IMG/VR virus record: IMGVR_UViG_3300009545_000050
Coordinates: 1-30,892 of that record
From: a virus
Direction: 5' to 3' (one strand)
DNA length: 30,892 nucleotides
Within the stretch, counting starts at the first letter, position 1, and the number at the start of each line of letters is the position of its first letter. A program made the translations under genes and the position numbers. Of the stretch, positions 16,635-25,640 are shown piece after piece. Below the pieces are notes generated by a model, which was not told where the DNA came from, searched no databases, and saw only the letters and a list, made by a program, of their open reading frames with translations.

Positions 16635-17249
16635 ATGGCCAGACGTAAATGGGATTTAAAAACAATTGAACAGGTGGTAGATGGGGAAAACCCATTTATA
16701 CAGGTAGGTTATACGCCGGAATCAGCAACAAAAAAAGAAGGCGAGACGTGGAAAGATTCCAGAGGTAGGAAGTGGCAAAGAAAAAATGGTAGAAATGTCC
16801 AATTAAATTCTTGTGAGACACCAATTCTTGATGCCATCAATAGTGCATCAAAATGTTCAAAGTGTGGAACGAATGTTAGATTGTATGGGGATAGATTAGA
16901 CCAGAAAGTTTTTCCAAAAACTCAAATGTGTTATGAATGTCTTGAAGCCGAAGAAATGTTATATCGCACGAATGGGAAATGGTCAGAATATCAACAGATG
17001 AAAGTTTTAAAAAACCATCGTGGAGCATTAAGAGATTTTAGAGAAAAAGTTTTGGAGGCAATTGATTTTTTAAGTAAAGAAACCGGAAAAATCAGAGAGA
17101 CTATGCCTGATGGTAAAGAGTTGACGTTTTCAGGAAAATCAAATCCACAGTGGTTGGAAGATGCCAAAGAAGACTTAATAAAGGTTGATGCAGAGTTACA
17201 AAAAATTGATAAAGAGATAAAAGACTTTGAATTAACATTGACAGTTTAA
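16635..17249 (+). CDS. Zinc-ribbon, coiled-coil protein next to terminase (possible small terminase, unproven)
   Basis: The protein has 204 residues. Cys74 and Cys77 (KCSKCG) with Cys99 and Cys102 (CYEC) make a zinc-ribbon. Residues about 165-200 are a charged heptad-like helix (DLIKVDAELQKIDKEIKDF). The basic N-terminal half carries GYTPESATKKEGETW and SRGRKWQRKNG and could bind DNA. The gene is immediately upstream of the large terminase, with one base between stop and ATG, which is the gp16 position in T4. However, T4 gp16 has no zinc-ribbon and I see no clear similarity. The ATG has AAAGGA eight bases upstream. Treat the role as open. Confidence 0.7.
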   Translation: MARRKWDLKTIEQVVDGENPFIQVGYTPESATKKEGETWKDSRGRKWQRKNGRNVQLNSCETPILDAINSASKCSKCGTNVRLYGDRLDQKVFPKTQMCYECLEAEEMLYRTNGKWSEYQQMKVLKNHRGALRDFREKVLEAIDFLSKETGKIRETMPDGKELTFSGKSNPQWLEDAKEDLIKVDAELQKIDKEIKDFELTLTV

Positions 17250-17250
17250 T

Positions 17251-18861
17251 ATGGCCAATACACCAAATCTAAGAGACGTAATCCGTGAAGAAACAAAAAG
17301 ATGCATGGAAGACCCAATCTATTTCATGCGTAAGTATGTAAAGATTCAACATCCAAATAAGGGAACCATCCCATTTAATTTGTTTCCATTCCAAGAAGAT
17401 GCCATGCAACATTTTCATGATGACCGTTTTCTTTTGATTCTCAAATCTCGTCAGTTGGGTATTACAACATTAGTTGCCGCTTATTCTCTGTGGTTATCAA
17501 TCTTCAATAGTGATAAGAGTATTTTGATTATTTCTATTAAACAAGAAGTTTCAAAGGAAATTGTAACCAAGGTTCGTTTTGCTAATGAACATCTTCCGTC
17601 GTGGTTAAAAGTAAAGGAAACTACAAATAACCATATGTCATTGAGATTTGAAAATGGTTCACAAGTTGCAGCCACATCATCATCAAGAGACGCAGGACGT
17701 TCAAAGGCATTGAGTCTTTTGATTATTGACGAAGCGGCATTTATTGATGAGGCAGAAGATATTTGGACTTCTTGCTTTAACACCTTGTCAACTGGTGGAC
17801 GTGCCATTGTGCTTTCAACTCCAAATGGTGTTGGTAATTGGTTTCATAAAATGTGGGTTGGTGCTGAGAAAAAGAAAAACGATTTTAAGACTTTAAAATT
17901 GCCTTGGCAATTACATCCTGAACGTGACCAACGTTGGAGAGACGAACAAACAAAACAATTGGGAGTCAAAGGTGCAAATCAGGAGTGTGATTGTGACTTC
18001 TTATCATCAGGAACAAACGTAGTTGATTTGATGATTCTTAAAGAGTATGAAGAAAATCCTGAAATGATTCATGACCGTCTTGAAGCCGAACGTGGTGAAG
18101 AATGGTGGATTTTTAAACGACCGGAAGAAGGACACAACTATATTATCTCTGCTGACGTAGCCCGTGGTGATGGTTTGGATAATTCTGCGGCACACGTAAT
18201 TGATTTGGATTCTCTGGAACAGGTTGCAGAATATTACGGACAACTATCTACAAAAGAATTTGGTAATGAGTTGGTTGCTATGGCAACAAAATATAACGAT
18301 GCTCTTTTGATTATTGAATACACAGGCATAGGTGTCGCTGTATTACAACAAGTTATTGACCGAGAATACAAAAACACATTCTATAGTAGTTTGGATTTAA
18401 AGGTTGTCGATGTCCATCGTCAATTGACTAACAGACATAATGCAGAAGATAAGAAACTAAAACCTGGATTCTCAACAACCATAAGCACACGTCCTGTCAT
18501 TATTTCAAAATTAGAAGCGTATTTCAGAGAACGTGCGGTTACAATTCATTCATCGAGACTTATCCAAGAACTCAAAACATTTGTATGGGAAAATGGCAAA
18601 GCACAAGCAGCCGAAAACTATAATGACGATTTGGTTATGGCCCTTGGAATAGGATTGTGGGTCAGAGATACTGCTTTACGACTTCGTTCAGACGGTATTC
18701 TTTTAAGTAAAACTCTGCTAGATAAGATACACGTTAATCAAAATAATGATAAAACACCAATCTACAGGGCTGGTATGCAGTCAACCGGTAGAGATTCGTG
18801 GCAAATGAAAACAGGCGGAAAGCCTGGAGATGTAACATCTTTAACATGGTTGTTACGATAA
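17251..18861 (+). CDS. Large terminase subunit, T4 gp17-like
   Basis: This 536-residue packaging motor matches the gp17 layout. The ATPase domain has a Walker A-like LKSRQLGITT (64-73), Walker B SLLIIDEAAF (155-164) and coupling motif LSTPNG (188-193). The nuclease domain is RNase H-like, with Asp in IISADVARGDG, Glu in LLIIEYTGIG and Asp pair in NYNDDLVMA. It docks on the portal, cuts concatemers and drives DNA into the prohead using ATP. Ile replaces the T4 Walker A lysine (SRQLGKTT), and a Lys lies upstream at 65, as in other terminase groups with a displaced lysine. T4 gp17 is 610 residues, so this form is shorter. Confidence 0.93.
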   Translation: MANTPNLRDVIREETKRCMEDPIYFMRKYVKIQHPNKGTIPFNLFPFQEDAMQHFHDDRFLLILKSRQLGITTLVAAYSLWLSIFNSDKSILIISIKQEVSKEIVTKVRFANEHLPSWLKVKETTNNHMSLRFENGSQVAATSSSRDAGRSKALSLLIIDEAAFIDEAEDIWTSCFNTLSTGGRAIVLSTPNGVGNWFHKMWVGAEKKKNDFKTLKLPWQLHPERDQRWRDEQTKQLGVKGANQECDCDFLSSGTNVVDLMILKEYEENPEMIHDRLEAERGEEWWIFKRPEEGHNYIISADVARGDGLDNSAAHVIDLDSLEQVAEYYGQLSTKEFGNELVAMATKYNDALLIIEYTGIGVAVLQQVIDREYKNTFYSSLDLKVVDVHRQLTNRHNAEDKKLKPGFSTTISTRPVIISKLEAYFRERAVTIHSSRLIQELKTFVWENGKAQAAENYNDDLVMALGIGLWVRDTALRLRSDGILLSKTLLDKIHVNQNNDKTPIYRAGMQSTGRDSWQMKTGGKPGDVTSLTWLLR

Positions 18862-18869
18862 GTTTGACA

Positions 18870-18877
18870 TATTTATA
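18870..18877 (+). promoter_or_regulatory. TATTTATA motif before the portal gene, candidate late element
   Basis: The site is in the 60-base gap between terminase and portal, within TTGACATATTTATATG. The preceding TTGACA (18864-18869) has no good -10 at 16-18 bases, so an ordinary sigma-70 promoter is not convincing. The repeated motif itself is the more likely signal. Confidence 0.4.
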
Positions 18878-18921
18878 TGTGCCCGAATACACACATACAC
18901 ATTAAAAATAAAGGATAATAT

Positions 18922-20997
18922 ATGCCAGCAAATAGCCCAATGAGACCAGAAACACAGATGGATGGAGACGAGATTGATATTAAACAAAAATCTCTGTTTG
19001 CCCGTCTAAAGAAATTGTTTTCTGCGGGTGTAGTAGTAAGAAACGTCGGTGGCAAGAAACTTAAAGTCAAGGATACCAGCGATTTAATGTATGCCACCGA
19101 TAGAAACAGTCTTCGTGACCGTTTCAACCGAGTTCGTTCTACATCCTATAATGCTTACACAAGAGACTTTTCACTGGCCTATCAGGCTGCTCGTATTGAT
19201 TTGTTCAGAGATTATGATACGATGGACATGGACCCGATTTTGGCTTCTGCTTTGGACATCTATGCTGATGAATCCACCACCGTAAATGAATTGGGTAAAA
19301 TTTTGGTCGTTCAAGCCGAAGACGATAATATCAAAGGAATTCTTGAAAATTTGTTCTATGATATCTTAAATATTGAACATAACATCTGGTCTTGGACTAG
19401 AAATCTTTGTAAGTATGGTGATTTTTACATGAGACTTTATGTATCACCTGAATACGGTGTTTATCAAATTGAACCGATTTCCGCCTACAATGTTGAACGT
19501 CTTGAAAACACAGACCCACTTAATAAGAACTACGTCAAGTTCCAAATCCGCCCAACCGATACATCCCAAGTAGAAACCTTGGAATTTTTTGAGTGTGCTC
19601 ACTTTAGATTACTTTCCGATTCAAATTTCCTTCCTTATGGTAAAGCCATGATTGAAGGCGCACGTCGTGTTTGGAAACAATTGTCATTGATGGAAGACGC
19701 TATGTTAATCCATCGTATCATGCGTGCTCCTGAAAAACGTATTTTCAAATTGGATGTTGGTAACATTCCACCACAAGACGTTGATAGTTTCATGGAAAAG
19801 GCAATTTCCAAGATGAAGAAGGTTCCTTATATTGACCCACAAACCGGTGATTATAACCTTCGTTTCAATCTTCAAAACATGGTGGAAGATTTCTATCTTC
19901 CTGTTCGTGGTAGTGATAGCGGAACATCCATTGAAACCTTGTCTGGTATGGAGTTTACAGGTATTGATGATATTCAATATCTCCGTAATAAATTGATGTC
20001 TGCATTGAAAATTCCAAAAGCATTTTTGGGATATGAAGAAGAACTTTCCGGTAAGGCCACATTAGCATCAGAAGATGTTCGTTTTGCTAGAACTATTGGG
20101 CGTATTCAAAGAGTAGTTGTTTCAGAATTGGAAAAGATTGCTATAGTCCATTTGTATTCACAAGGATATCGTGACGAATCATTGGTCAATTTTAAATTAG
20201 AATTGACAAATCCTTCCACTATTTTTGAAAAAGAAAAGATTGAAGTCTGGGGTAATAAGACAGAACTTGCTAAAAACATGATGGAAAACAAATTGTTTTC
20301 AAAGGCATGGATTTACAAAAATGTGTTTAACCTTTCTAAAGATGATTCAAATGAATTGCTTGACCAAATTGTTGAAGATTCCAAACAAATGTGGAGATTC
20401 AAATCAATTGAAGAAGAAGGCAATGACCCTGCCAAACCATTTCAAAAAATTAATCCAAACCAAGAAGGCGGCGGCGATGGTGGAGGACTTCCTGACTTGG
20501 GTGGTGGCGGAGGACTTCCTGACCTTGGTGGCCCGTCTGGAGGCGATTTGCCTGACTTAGGCGGTGGCCCAGGAGGCGGTTCATTACCTCCACTTCAAGA
20601 AGCCAAAATTAAAGGAAATGTAAACCATGCCAAGTGGCATCAAATGACTGACGCAGATAGAAGTGGAAGTCTTGATGAAGAACAAGGCGAACACGCTGAT
20701 GATTATGAAAGACCATCACAAGAGGGCGAACATGATGCCCGTGCGCAACATCCATTTGGAGAAGACCCATTAGGAAACCTAGAAAATAATAGGAAACCTC
20801 ACAAGGGACATGATTCATTAACGCCAAAATGGACAAAAAATTCACCGTTGAGTCTTGAAACTATGGAGAGAGGAAGTTTACTCCAAAGTCTCAGTTCTTA
20901 TTTGAAATCTAAGTCAGAAAAAAAGGAATTAATCAAGGAGTCGGTAGAGGCGGGTGGAACGTCTTTATTAGACGAAAGGAACATAATTAGTGAATAA
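18922..20997 (+). CDS. Portal vertex protein, T4 gp20-like, with Gly-rich C-terminal extension
   Basis: The protein has 691 residues against 524 for T4 gp20. Residues to about 510 show the portal core: RDYDTMDMDPILASALDIYADEST, the NLCKYGDFYMRL segment, APEKRIFKLDVGN and the FLGYEEELSGKATLASEDVRFA stretch typical of gp20. It forms the dodecameric head-tail vertex and terminase dock. After about residue 515 comes an unusual tail. A Gly/Asp/Pro-rich part repeats LPDLGG three times (20470-20590) and is followed by PLQEAKIKG, then an EF-hand-like DADRSGSLDEEQ (20650-20685) and a charged helical end. The ATG is preceded by AAGGA. The gene follows the terminase by 60 bases with TATTTATA at 18870. 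Confidence 0.92.
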   Translation: MPANSPMRPETQMDGDEIDIKQKSLFARLKKLFSAGVVVRNVGGKKLKVKDTSDLMYATDRNSLRDRFNRVRSTSYNAYTRDFSLAYQAARIDLFRDYDTMDMDPILASALDIYADESTTVNELGKILVVQAEDDNIKGILENLFYDILNIEHNIWSWTRNLCKYGDFYMRLYVSPEYGVYQIEPISAYNVERLENTDPLNKNYVKFQIRPTDTSQVETLEFFECAHFRLLSDSNFLPYGKAMIEGARRVWKQLSLMEDAMLIHRIMRAPEKRIFKLDVGNIPPQDVDSFMEKAISKMKKVPYIDPQTGDYNLRFNLQNMVEDFYLPVRGSDSGTSIETLSGMEFTGIDDIQYLRNKLMSALKIPKAFLGYEEELSGKATLASEDVRFARTIGRIQRVVVSELEKIAIVHLYSQGYRDESLVNFKLELTNPSTIFEKEKIEVWGNKTELAKNMMENKLFSKAWIYKNVFNLSKDDSNELLDQIVEDSKQMWRFKSIEEEGNDPAKPFQKINPNQEGGGDGGGLPDLGGGGGLPDLGGPSGGDLPDLGGGPGGGSLPPLQEAKIKGNVNHAKWHQMTDADRSGSLDEEQGEHADDYERPSQEGEHDARAQHPFGEDPLGNLENNRKPHKGHDSLTPKWTKNSPLSLETMERGSLLQSLSSYLKSKSEKKELIKESVEAGGTSLLDERNIISE

Positions 20998-21028
20998 TGA
21001 AATAATACATTTTCACGTATTATGGACA

Positions 21029-21036
21029 TATTTATA
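21029..21036 (+). promoter_or_regulatory. TATTTATA motif, candidate late element
   Basis: GACATATTTATA occurs in identical form here and before the portal gene (18866-18877). Related sites are 4827-4834, 7532-7539, 8415-8422 and 14313-14320 (last base T). It lies 26 bases before the next ATG. Confidence 0.4.
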
Positions 21037-21061
21037 AATTATAAGTGGAAGAGTTGAATAT

Positions 21062-21955
21062 ATGCTTAAAAAATTGCGCCATTCAAAGTTTAAAAACACC
21101 GGCATTTTGTTTGAACTGTTGACACGACAGATAACTGCGGACATTATTGCCGGACGAGAAGGCTCCGAAGCCAAGGATTTGCTCTTCAAGTATTTCAAAG
21201 AAAATACCGAATTGGGTAGGGAATGGCGTCTTTACAATTTTCTTTTATCGGAAAAGAAAAGAGACAATTCCGATGCTGATAGATTTTTGTCGGTCATTGT
21301 TGAACAACGTAAAAAACTTAGCAATGCAAAATTGGCTAAAGAGAAATACGAATTAATTAAAGAAATTAAAGAACTTTACCCCATTGACGATTTCCTGAAA
21401 TCAAGTATTAAGGATTACAGAAGTTTGGCCTCTATATTCAAACTCTTCGAGGATGCATCTTCAAAAGACCTTAAATTTGATGTTCAGGAAATTTATCAGG
21501 CTAAAACCTGTATTATTGAAAACATCGTCAATAAACCAAAGAGGGCAGGAGAAGAAGAAGATATCCTAAGTTTCTACGCGCAACAGAACGAAGATATCCG
21601 TTTATTATCCTATCGTATTTTGGTTGAAGGAATGAACAAGAAATACAAAGACTTGGATGACAATCAAAAGAATGTTCTCCGTGAATACATCAACAATATT
21701 TCTAATACTAATTCCTTGGGGACATTTATTACATCACAAGTAGATAATGTCAAGTCACAATTGAATGGATTATCATCCAAAATTAAAGACAATGACGTAA
21801 TTCAAATTAAGATTAATGAAGTAGTTCGTCAATTGGATAAAGTAAAACCACAGTCAAATAAAGTAGTAAAAGATAATCAAGTAATGGTCGTATTACTTTC
21901 ATATGAACTGTTAAAAGAAATTAAAAATCAAGTCAATGAAAAAATCAAATCTTAA
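21062..21955 (+). CDS. Helical protein downstream of portal, unassigned head-assembly candidate
   Basis: The protein has 297 residues, is highly charged and is predicted by eye to be almost wholly helical, with Lys/Glu-rich amphipathic stretches (KLSNAKLAKEKYELIKEIKEL, and near the end INEVVRQLDKVKPQ). There is no membrane segment or catalytic motif. It opens MLKKLRHSKFKNTGILFELLTRQI. Position between the portal and the prohead protease suggests a role in head assembly, and a scaffold or core protein is conceivable, but I do not recognise the family. Its 3' end overlaps the next gene by 20 bases. A TATTTATA motif lies upstream. Confidence 0.75.
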   Translation: MLKKLRHSKFKNTGILFELLTRQITADIIAGREGSEAKDLLFKYFKENTELGREWRLYNFLLSEKKRDNSDADRFLSVIVEQRKKLSNAKLAKEKYELIKEIKELYPIDDFLKSSIKDYRSLASIFKLFEDASSKDLKFDVQEIYQAKTCIIENIVNKPKRAGEEEDILSFYAQQNEDIRLLSYRILVEGMNKKYKDLDDNQKNVLREYINNISNTNSLGTFITSQVDNVKSQLNGLSSKIKDNDVIQIKINEVVRQLDKVKPQSNKVVKDNQVMVVLLSYELLKEIKNQVNEKIKS

Positions 21956-22679
21956 ATCATTAATCACTCATATAGTCAAAGAGGCCCTTGTTAATAAACT
22001 TGGCGAAGGTCAACCTATTGGCGGAGTTAAAAATGACCACGATTTTGATGCCGGCAGACAGAATGTAATGAAGGCCGTAAACATTGCAGAAAATGAAAGA
22101 CTGTGTAGTTGTGGGAGTGGACTTCCAAGTTACTGGCAAAATGATGGACAAGGAATTCCACTTTGTAGAGTTTGTCCTAAATGCAAGACGGAAAAATTAA
22201 AGAAATATCGTCCAGAAATTTTAAAACCATATAACCAATCCCAAGTTGACGAACCAATTGAACCGGAAGATGATAGATACGAAGAAGGCGTTCAAGAAAA
22301 AGTAGGATTTGATGGAAAATATGTAGATGACATGGAAAGTGGAGTTGCTGTTAAAAAACTTCATAATTTAGATGAAGTCACAGGAATGAATCAACAACGT
22401 GCCGTAGCCATGTTACAAGATTTTGCAAGACGATTGATTTATAGTTTAGGAATTAAAGATAAAAGTTCTTATGTAACTGCCGAAAAAGTAATCAAAGAAT
22501 TTTTACCAACATTTTCAGAATATTTTCCTGATAATGTAAATGAAATGTCCGATTCTGGAGGCGCAGGAGCATATCAAACTCCTTTTGCCTTTTCAAAGAA
22601 TAAACAAGGCAGTAGTCGAGCAATCGCTTCTGCTAAGAAATATGGAAAAGTAGTAAAAAGCATATCCGAAGAGAAGTAA
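21936..22679 (+). CDS. Cys-cluster protein with capsid-targeting-like leader
   Basis: The protein has 247 residues. Residues 1-24 are a basic amphipathic leader (MKKSNLKSLITHIVKEAL) ending in LGE, which matches the (L/I)xE cleavage motif of the T4 gp21 protease. Residues 57-83 carry CSC and CRVCPKC, a likely zinc site of Cys57, Cys59, Cys77, Cys80 and Cys83. A helical region follows (QQRAVAMLQDFARRLIYSLG), and a basic C-terminus. It overlaps the upstream gene and ends one base before the next ATG. By leader and context it may be packaged inside the head and trimmed by the protease; this is inference. Confidence 0.7.
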   Translation: MKKSNLKSLITHIVKEALVNKLGEGQPIGGVKNDHDFDAGRQNVMKAVNIAENERLCSCGSGLPSYWQNDGQGIPLCRVCPKCKTEKLKKYRPEILKPYNQSQVDEPIEPEDDRYEEGVQEKVGFDGKYVDDMESGVAVKKLHNLDEVTGMNQQRAVAMLQDFARRLIYSLGIKDKSSYVTAEKVIKEFLPTFSEYFPDNVNEMSDSGGAGAYQTPFAFSKNKQGSSRAIASAKKYGKVVKSISEEK

Positions 22680-22680
22680 T

Positions 22681-23790
22681 ATGAGCAGAATTAAACTAAG
22701 ACAATTATTGAATTTGACTGAGCAGGCACCACAGCCTCCTATGGGCGACCCATTGGCTCCTGCGCCTGCTCCAGTTGCCCCACCACAAGGCATGAATGCC
22801 GGCGGTCCAGACCAACAAACTCCACCAGCAACACCTGATACTTCTCCTGAACCAGAAGACCCAGGAGAATATGATTTTACAAAAGATTTTAGAGCATTTG
22901 AAGACAAGAAGAACAAGGCAGAAGCAGATGCCAAGAAGGTTCTTTTGGATAAGATGAACGAAAGACTTTTGAACAAGACTATAGTTGCTAATGCTTCCCG
23001 TGGTTACGGTCAACCAAAGACCGACTATACCATTAAGGCTGTAAAGAAAGTCAGTGTAGAATTCTGGTATAAAGATTATGTCGTTATTGTTTCTGATGAA
23101 AACGACAAGAAATATTTCTTGACACCAGGAATTAATATCAAAATTGAGAGTGAAGGTTCAGAACCGGCACCAGGAGCAGAACAACCTCCTGTCCCAGGAA
23201 AAGAAGAACCACAAGCAGACCAAGCAACTGCAGCAAATGAACCAGGAGGACAAGAAACTCCAAATGGAACTCCGCCTCCAACCGAACAACCAGAAGGAGA
23301 ACCACAAGGCGTAACTCCACAGGCCCCAGATGCAAATCCAACGCCTGCTCCGGCTGCCCCAAAATCTGCAACTCCAAGTCCTACGGAACCACAACCAGAA
23401 GTTCCACAAACTGCACCAATTCCACCAAAGAAAAAGAAAAAAGTGGCTCCTGTTGCAGAATGGGTTCAAAATGATTTGAATAGTTTTCTTTTAGAATTTA
23501 TGTCCGATGATGTAAAATCACAAAATGGAAAGGTTAATTTTGTTAGTTACATACAAGACGCATCTAAGATGTTGGCCGAAGGCGTAAATGCTACCAAGGT
23601 TAAAGTTAAGTTGTTAATCCCTGAAAGTCACATGGTAAATGTTGATAACAGAGACATCAAATTAGCCGCCTTAGACGCCATGAGACAGAGAACGTATGGC
23701 GGTCAATATTCAAAAGGTTCCATTGAAATAAACAAAACAGGTAGATATTATCTCTTGGAATACGTAAAAGAGATTGGATGGAGCATTTAA
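22681..23790 (+). CDS. Pro/Gln-rich linker protein with capsid-targeting-like leader
   Basis: The protein has 369 residues. The short N-terminus MSRIKLRQLLNLTEQ contains LTE, an (L/I)xE site. Two Pro/Ala/Gln-rich disordered stretches (about 16-60 and 155-250) flank a folded middle domain (residues about 60-155, with KTDYTIKAVKKVSVEFWYKDY). A C-terminal domain from about 258 (EWVQNDLNSFLLEFMSDD) runs to the end. It ends one base before the protease start. The low-complexity arms would suit an internal or scaffold-associated head protein. I do not recognise a family. Confidence 0.7.
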   Translation: MSRIKLRQLLNLTEQAPQPPMGDPLAPAPAPVAPPQGMNAGGPDQQTPPATPDTSPEPEDPGEYDFTKDFRAFEDKKNKAEADAKKVLLDKMNERLLNKTIVANASRGYGQPKTDYTIKAVKKVSVEFWYKDYVVIVSDENDKKYFLTPGINIKIESEGSEPAPGAEQPPVPGKEEPQADQATAANEPGGQETPNGTPPPTEQPEGEPQGVTPQAPDANPTPAPAAPKSATPSPTEPQPEVPQTAPIPPKKKKKVAPVAEWVQNDLNSFLLEFMSDDVKSQNGKVNFVSYIQDASKMLAEGVNATKVKVKLLIPESHMVNVDNRDIKLAALDAMRQRTYGGQYSKGSIEINKTGRYYLLEYVKEIGWSI

Positions 23791-23791
23791 T

Positions 23792-24424
23792 ATGAGCAAT
23801 AAACAATTATTAGTAGATTGTATAACATTTGAATTCGTCAAGGATAATCTCTTTGAAGAAGCCGTTAAAGATTTGAACAGACGTTTGATTGTCAAAGGCA
23901 TTCTTCAACGTGCAAAAGTAAAAAACCAAAATGGTAGAGTATATCCAAAAGATACCCTCTTTCGTGAATCCAAAAAATACGAAGAAAATTTTATCAAAGA
24001 ACGTAGAGCATTGGGAGAATTAGACCATCCAGAATCATCTGTGGTCAATCTTCAAAACGTTTCTCATAACGTGATTGAAATGCATTGGGAAGGTGATGAT
24101 TTGATTGGAACTGTAGAAGTTCTACCAACTCCTAACGGAAACATCTTAAAGGAATTATTCAAAGCAAATATTAGACTTGGTATTTCTAGCCGTGGACTTG
24201 GAACCGTCAATAAGAGTATGAACGAAGAAGCGGACATTGTTCAAGATGATTTTGAATTAATTGCCTTCGACTTCGTATCAAACCCAAGCACAAGAGGAGC
24301 ATTCATGTTTCCATCAGGAAATCTCCAAGAAGGTGTAAATAAAAACGTCGTCCAAAACCCTGTATCTCATAAGTGGGAAAGAGTTGAAGATATTGTAAGA
24401 GATATTCTAACCGAAATCGGTTAA
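23792..24424 (+). CDS. Prohead core protease, T4 gp21-like
   Basis: The protein has 210 residues against 212 in T4 gp21. The herpesvirus-type serine protease core is visible: the catalytic His79 in GELDHPES, the nucleophile Ser132 or Ser133 in LGISSRGLG, and the preceding KGILQRAKVKNQNGRVYPKD strand typical of prohead proteases. It cleaves scaffold, internal and capsid proteins during head maturation, usually after (L/I)xE, and then itself. ATG 23792 follows the previous stop by one base and is preferred over 23774, which lies inside the upstream gene. Four neighbouring genes have N-termini that look like its substrates. Confidence 0.92.
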   Translation: MSNKQLLVDCITFEFVKDNLFEEAVKDLNRRLIVKGILQRAKVKNQNGRVYPKDTLFRESKKYEENFIKERRALGELDHPESSVVNLQNVSHNVIEMHWEGDDLIGTVEVLPTPNGNILKELFKANIRLGISSRGLGTVNKSMNEEADIVQDDFELIAFDFVSNPSTRGAFMFPSGNLQEGVNKNVVQNPVSHKWERVEDIVRDILTEIG

Positions 24425-24434
24425 TACAATTCAA

Positions 24435-25640
24435 ATGAAAAAGTCACAGTTAAAGTTATTTTTAAAGAAAATTGTCACAGAAGCAAAACTTCTTGAGAAC
24501 ATTCAAGACCCATCTAAAGATGAAATGTTTAACTACCTTCGTCAAATGTATGGGAACGAAGAAGGTTTTAGAGACGACGCCGAAGTAGCAATTTATTGGT
24601 TTGCCAATTTTTATCATGGTGGACAATCAAGTAATCTTTATTCTGTATTAAGCACTTCACGTTTTAGTCCTGGCCCGATTGCTAAAGGCCCTGAACCACA
24701 TTCGTCAGAAGAAATGATGTATGAAGATTTGGTTTTAAAATTTGCTCCTGGAACCGAAGAAGCAAATAAAATTCAACATAAACATAATTCTCTTAATGAG
24801 GCCGTCGATTCAAAGACTCAAGAAAAAATCGAAAAGTGGATACGAGAACTTGGAACAAGAAAGACGGCTTATAAAATTGTTGGTATAATGGTTCGTAAAA
24901 GAACCGGAATAGATATCGAAGATATGGCAGACACGGCAACTCTTGCTAGTGGAGTTGATTCTGTAGAACAAGTTTTGGTTAAAGGTGATTTTGAACAGGC
25001 TTTAAGAGCCGCTTTTGAAGCAGCAAAAGAATTCTTCGATGAAGAAGCCGGAGAAGGATTATTTGAAGGTGAAGAAGGCGATGCAGTAAATGATATGTGG
25101 GCTGGTTCGGATGATGAAATGAGTCAATACAAGCAACCAAGAAATCCACAATCAAAACAAAAATCCAAAAAGTTTTTTAGTAAAAAACCAAAAGCCAAAA
25201 CCGTTCAAGATTTTGATTGGGCATCAATAAAGCAAAACATTGATAAAGGAACTCTAAAAGAAAACGATGGAACTCCGAGTTTGATTGATGGGCAATCAAA
25301 TGCTGTTGCCGCTGGACGAGTGAATAAAGTTTTGGGAGAACTATCAAAAGGAATATTTTCAGATGATAGTTGGCAAGCCATTAATAAAATTTTTGAAAAA
25401 TTAAACCAATTAGGATTGGAAGTTAACATTTTAAGTGCTAAATATGGAGGTCAACAAGACACTTCAAATAATATGCCTAAGTATAAAGAATGGCAAATTT
25501 CAATTCCATTTACAAATAAAGCCGGAAAACCAATGGAATTAGTTGGTCAAATTACAGCACATGGAGCCGGTTCCGTTCAACAACCACTAGACCGTTATGA
25601 TATCACGGCCTATGTATCAGCAATACCTAAAAGGGCATAA
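24435..25640 (+). CDS. Putative internal head protein with capsid-targeting-like leader
   Basis: The protein has 401 residues. The leader MKKSQLKLFLKKIVTEAKLLE closely resembles that of the gene at 21936 and has LLE at 19-21, an (L/I)xE site. The region to about 215 is helical and acidic. Residues about 135-200 hold an amphipathic helical domain (KTQEKIEKWIRELGTRKTAYK). A Lys/Gln-rich linker with KQKSKKFFSKKPKAK follows, then a beta-type C-terminal domain (EWQISIPFTNKAGKP). It has no recognised enzyme motif. It starts ten bases after the protease gene. Packaging in the head with cleavage of the leader is inferred from the motif and the neighbours. Confidence 0.7.
   Translation: MKKSQLKLFLKKIVTEAKLLENIQDPSKDEMFNYLRQMYGNEEGFRDDAEVAIYWFANFYHGGQSSNLYSVLSTSRFSPGPIAKGPEPHSSEEMMYEDLVLKFAPGTEEANKIQHKHNSLNEAVDSKTQEKIEKWIRELGTRKTAYKIVGIMVRKRTGIDIEDMADTATLASGVDSVEQVLVKGDFEQALRAAFEAAKEFFDEEAGEGLFEGEEGDAVNDMWAGSDDEMSQYKQPRNPQSKQKSKKFFSKKPKAKTVQDFDWASIKQNIDKGTLKENDGTPSLIDGQSNAVAAGRVNKVLGELSKGIFSDDSWQAINKIFEKLNQLGLEVNILSAKYGGQQDTSNNMPKYKEWQISIPFTNKAGKPMELVGQITAHGAGSVQQPLDRYDITAYVSAIPKRA

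Noticed and set aside
18864-18892. Sigma-70 promoter before the portal gene
   Set aside because: TTGACA is present, but no acceptable -10 lies 16-18 bases downstream.
21003-21021. Terminator after the portal gene
   Set aside because: ATAATAC/GTATTAT can pair, but the stem is short and no T run follows.
22593-23469. Minus-strand frames opposite the Pro/Gln-rich gene
   Set aside because: They are antisense to repetitive Pro/Gln codons; their Trp/Cys/Leu-rich products are artefacts of the coding strand.
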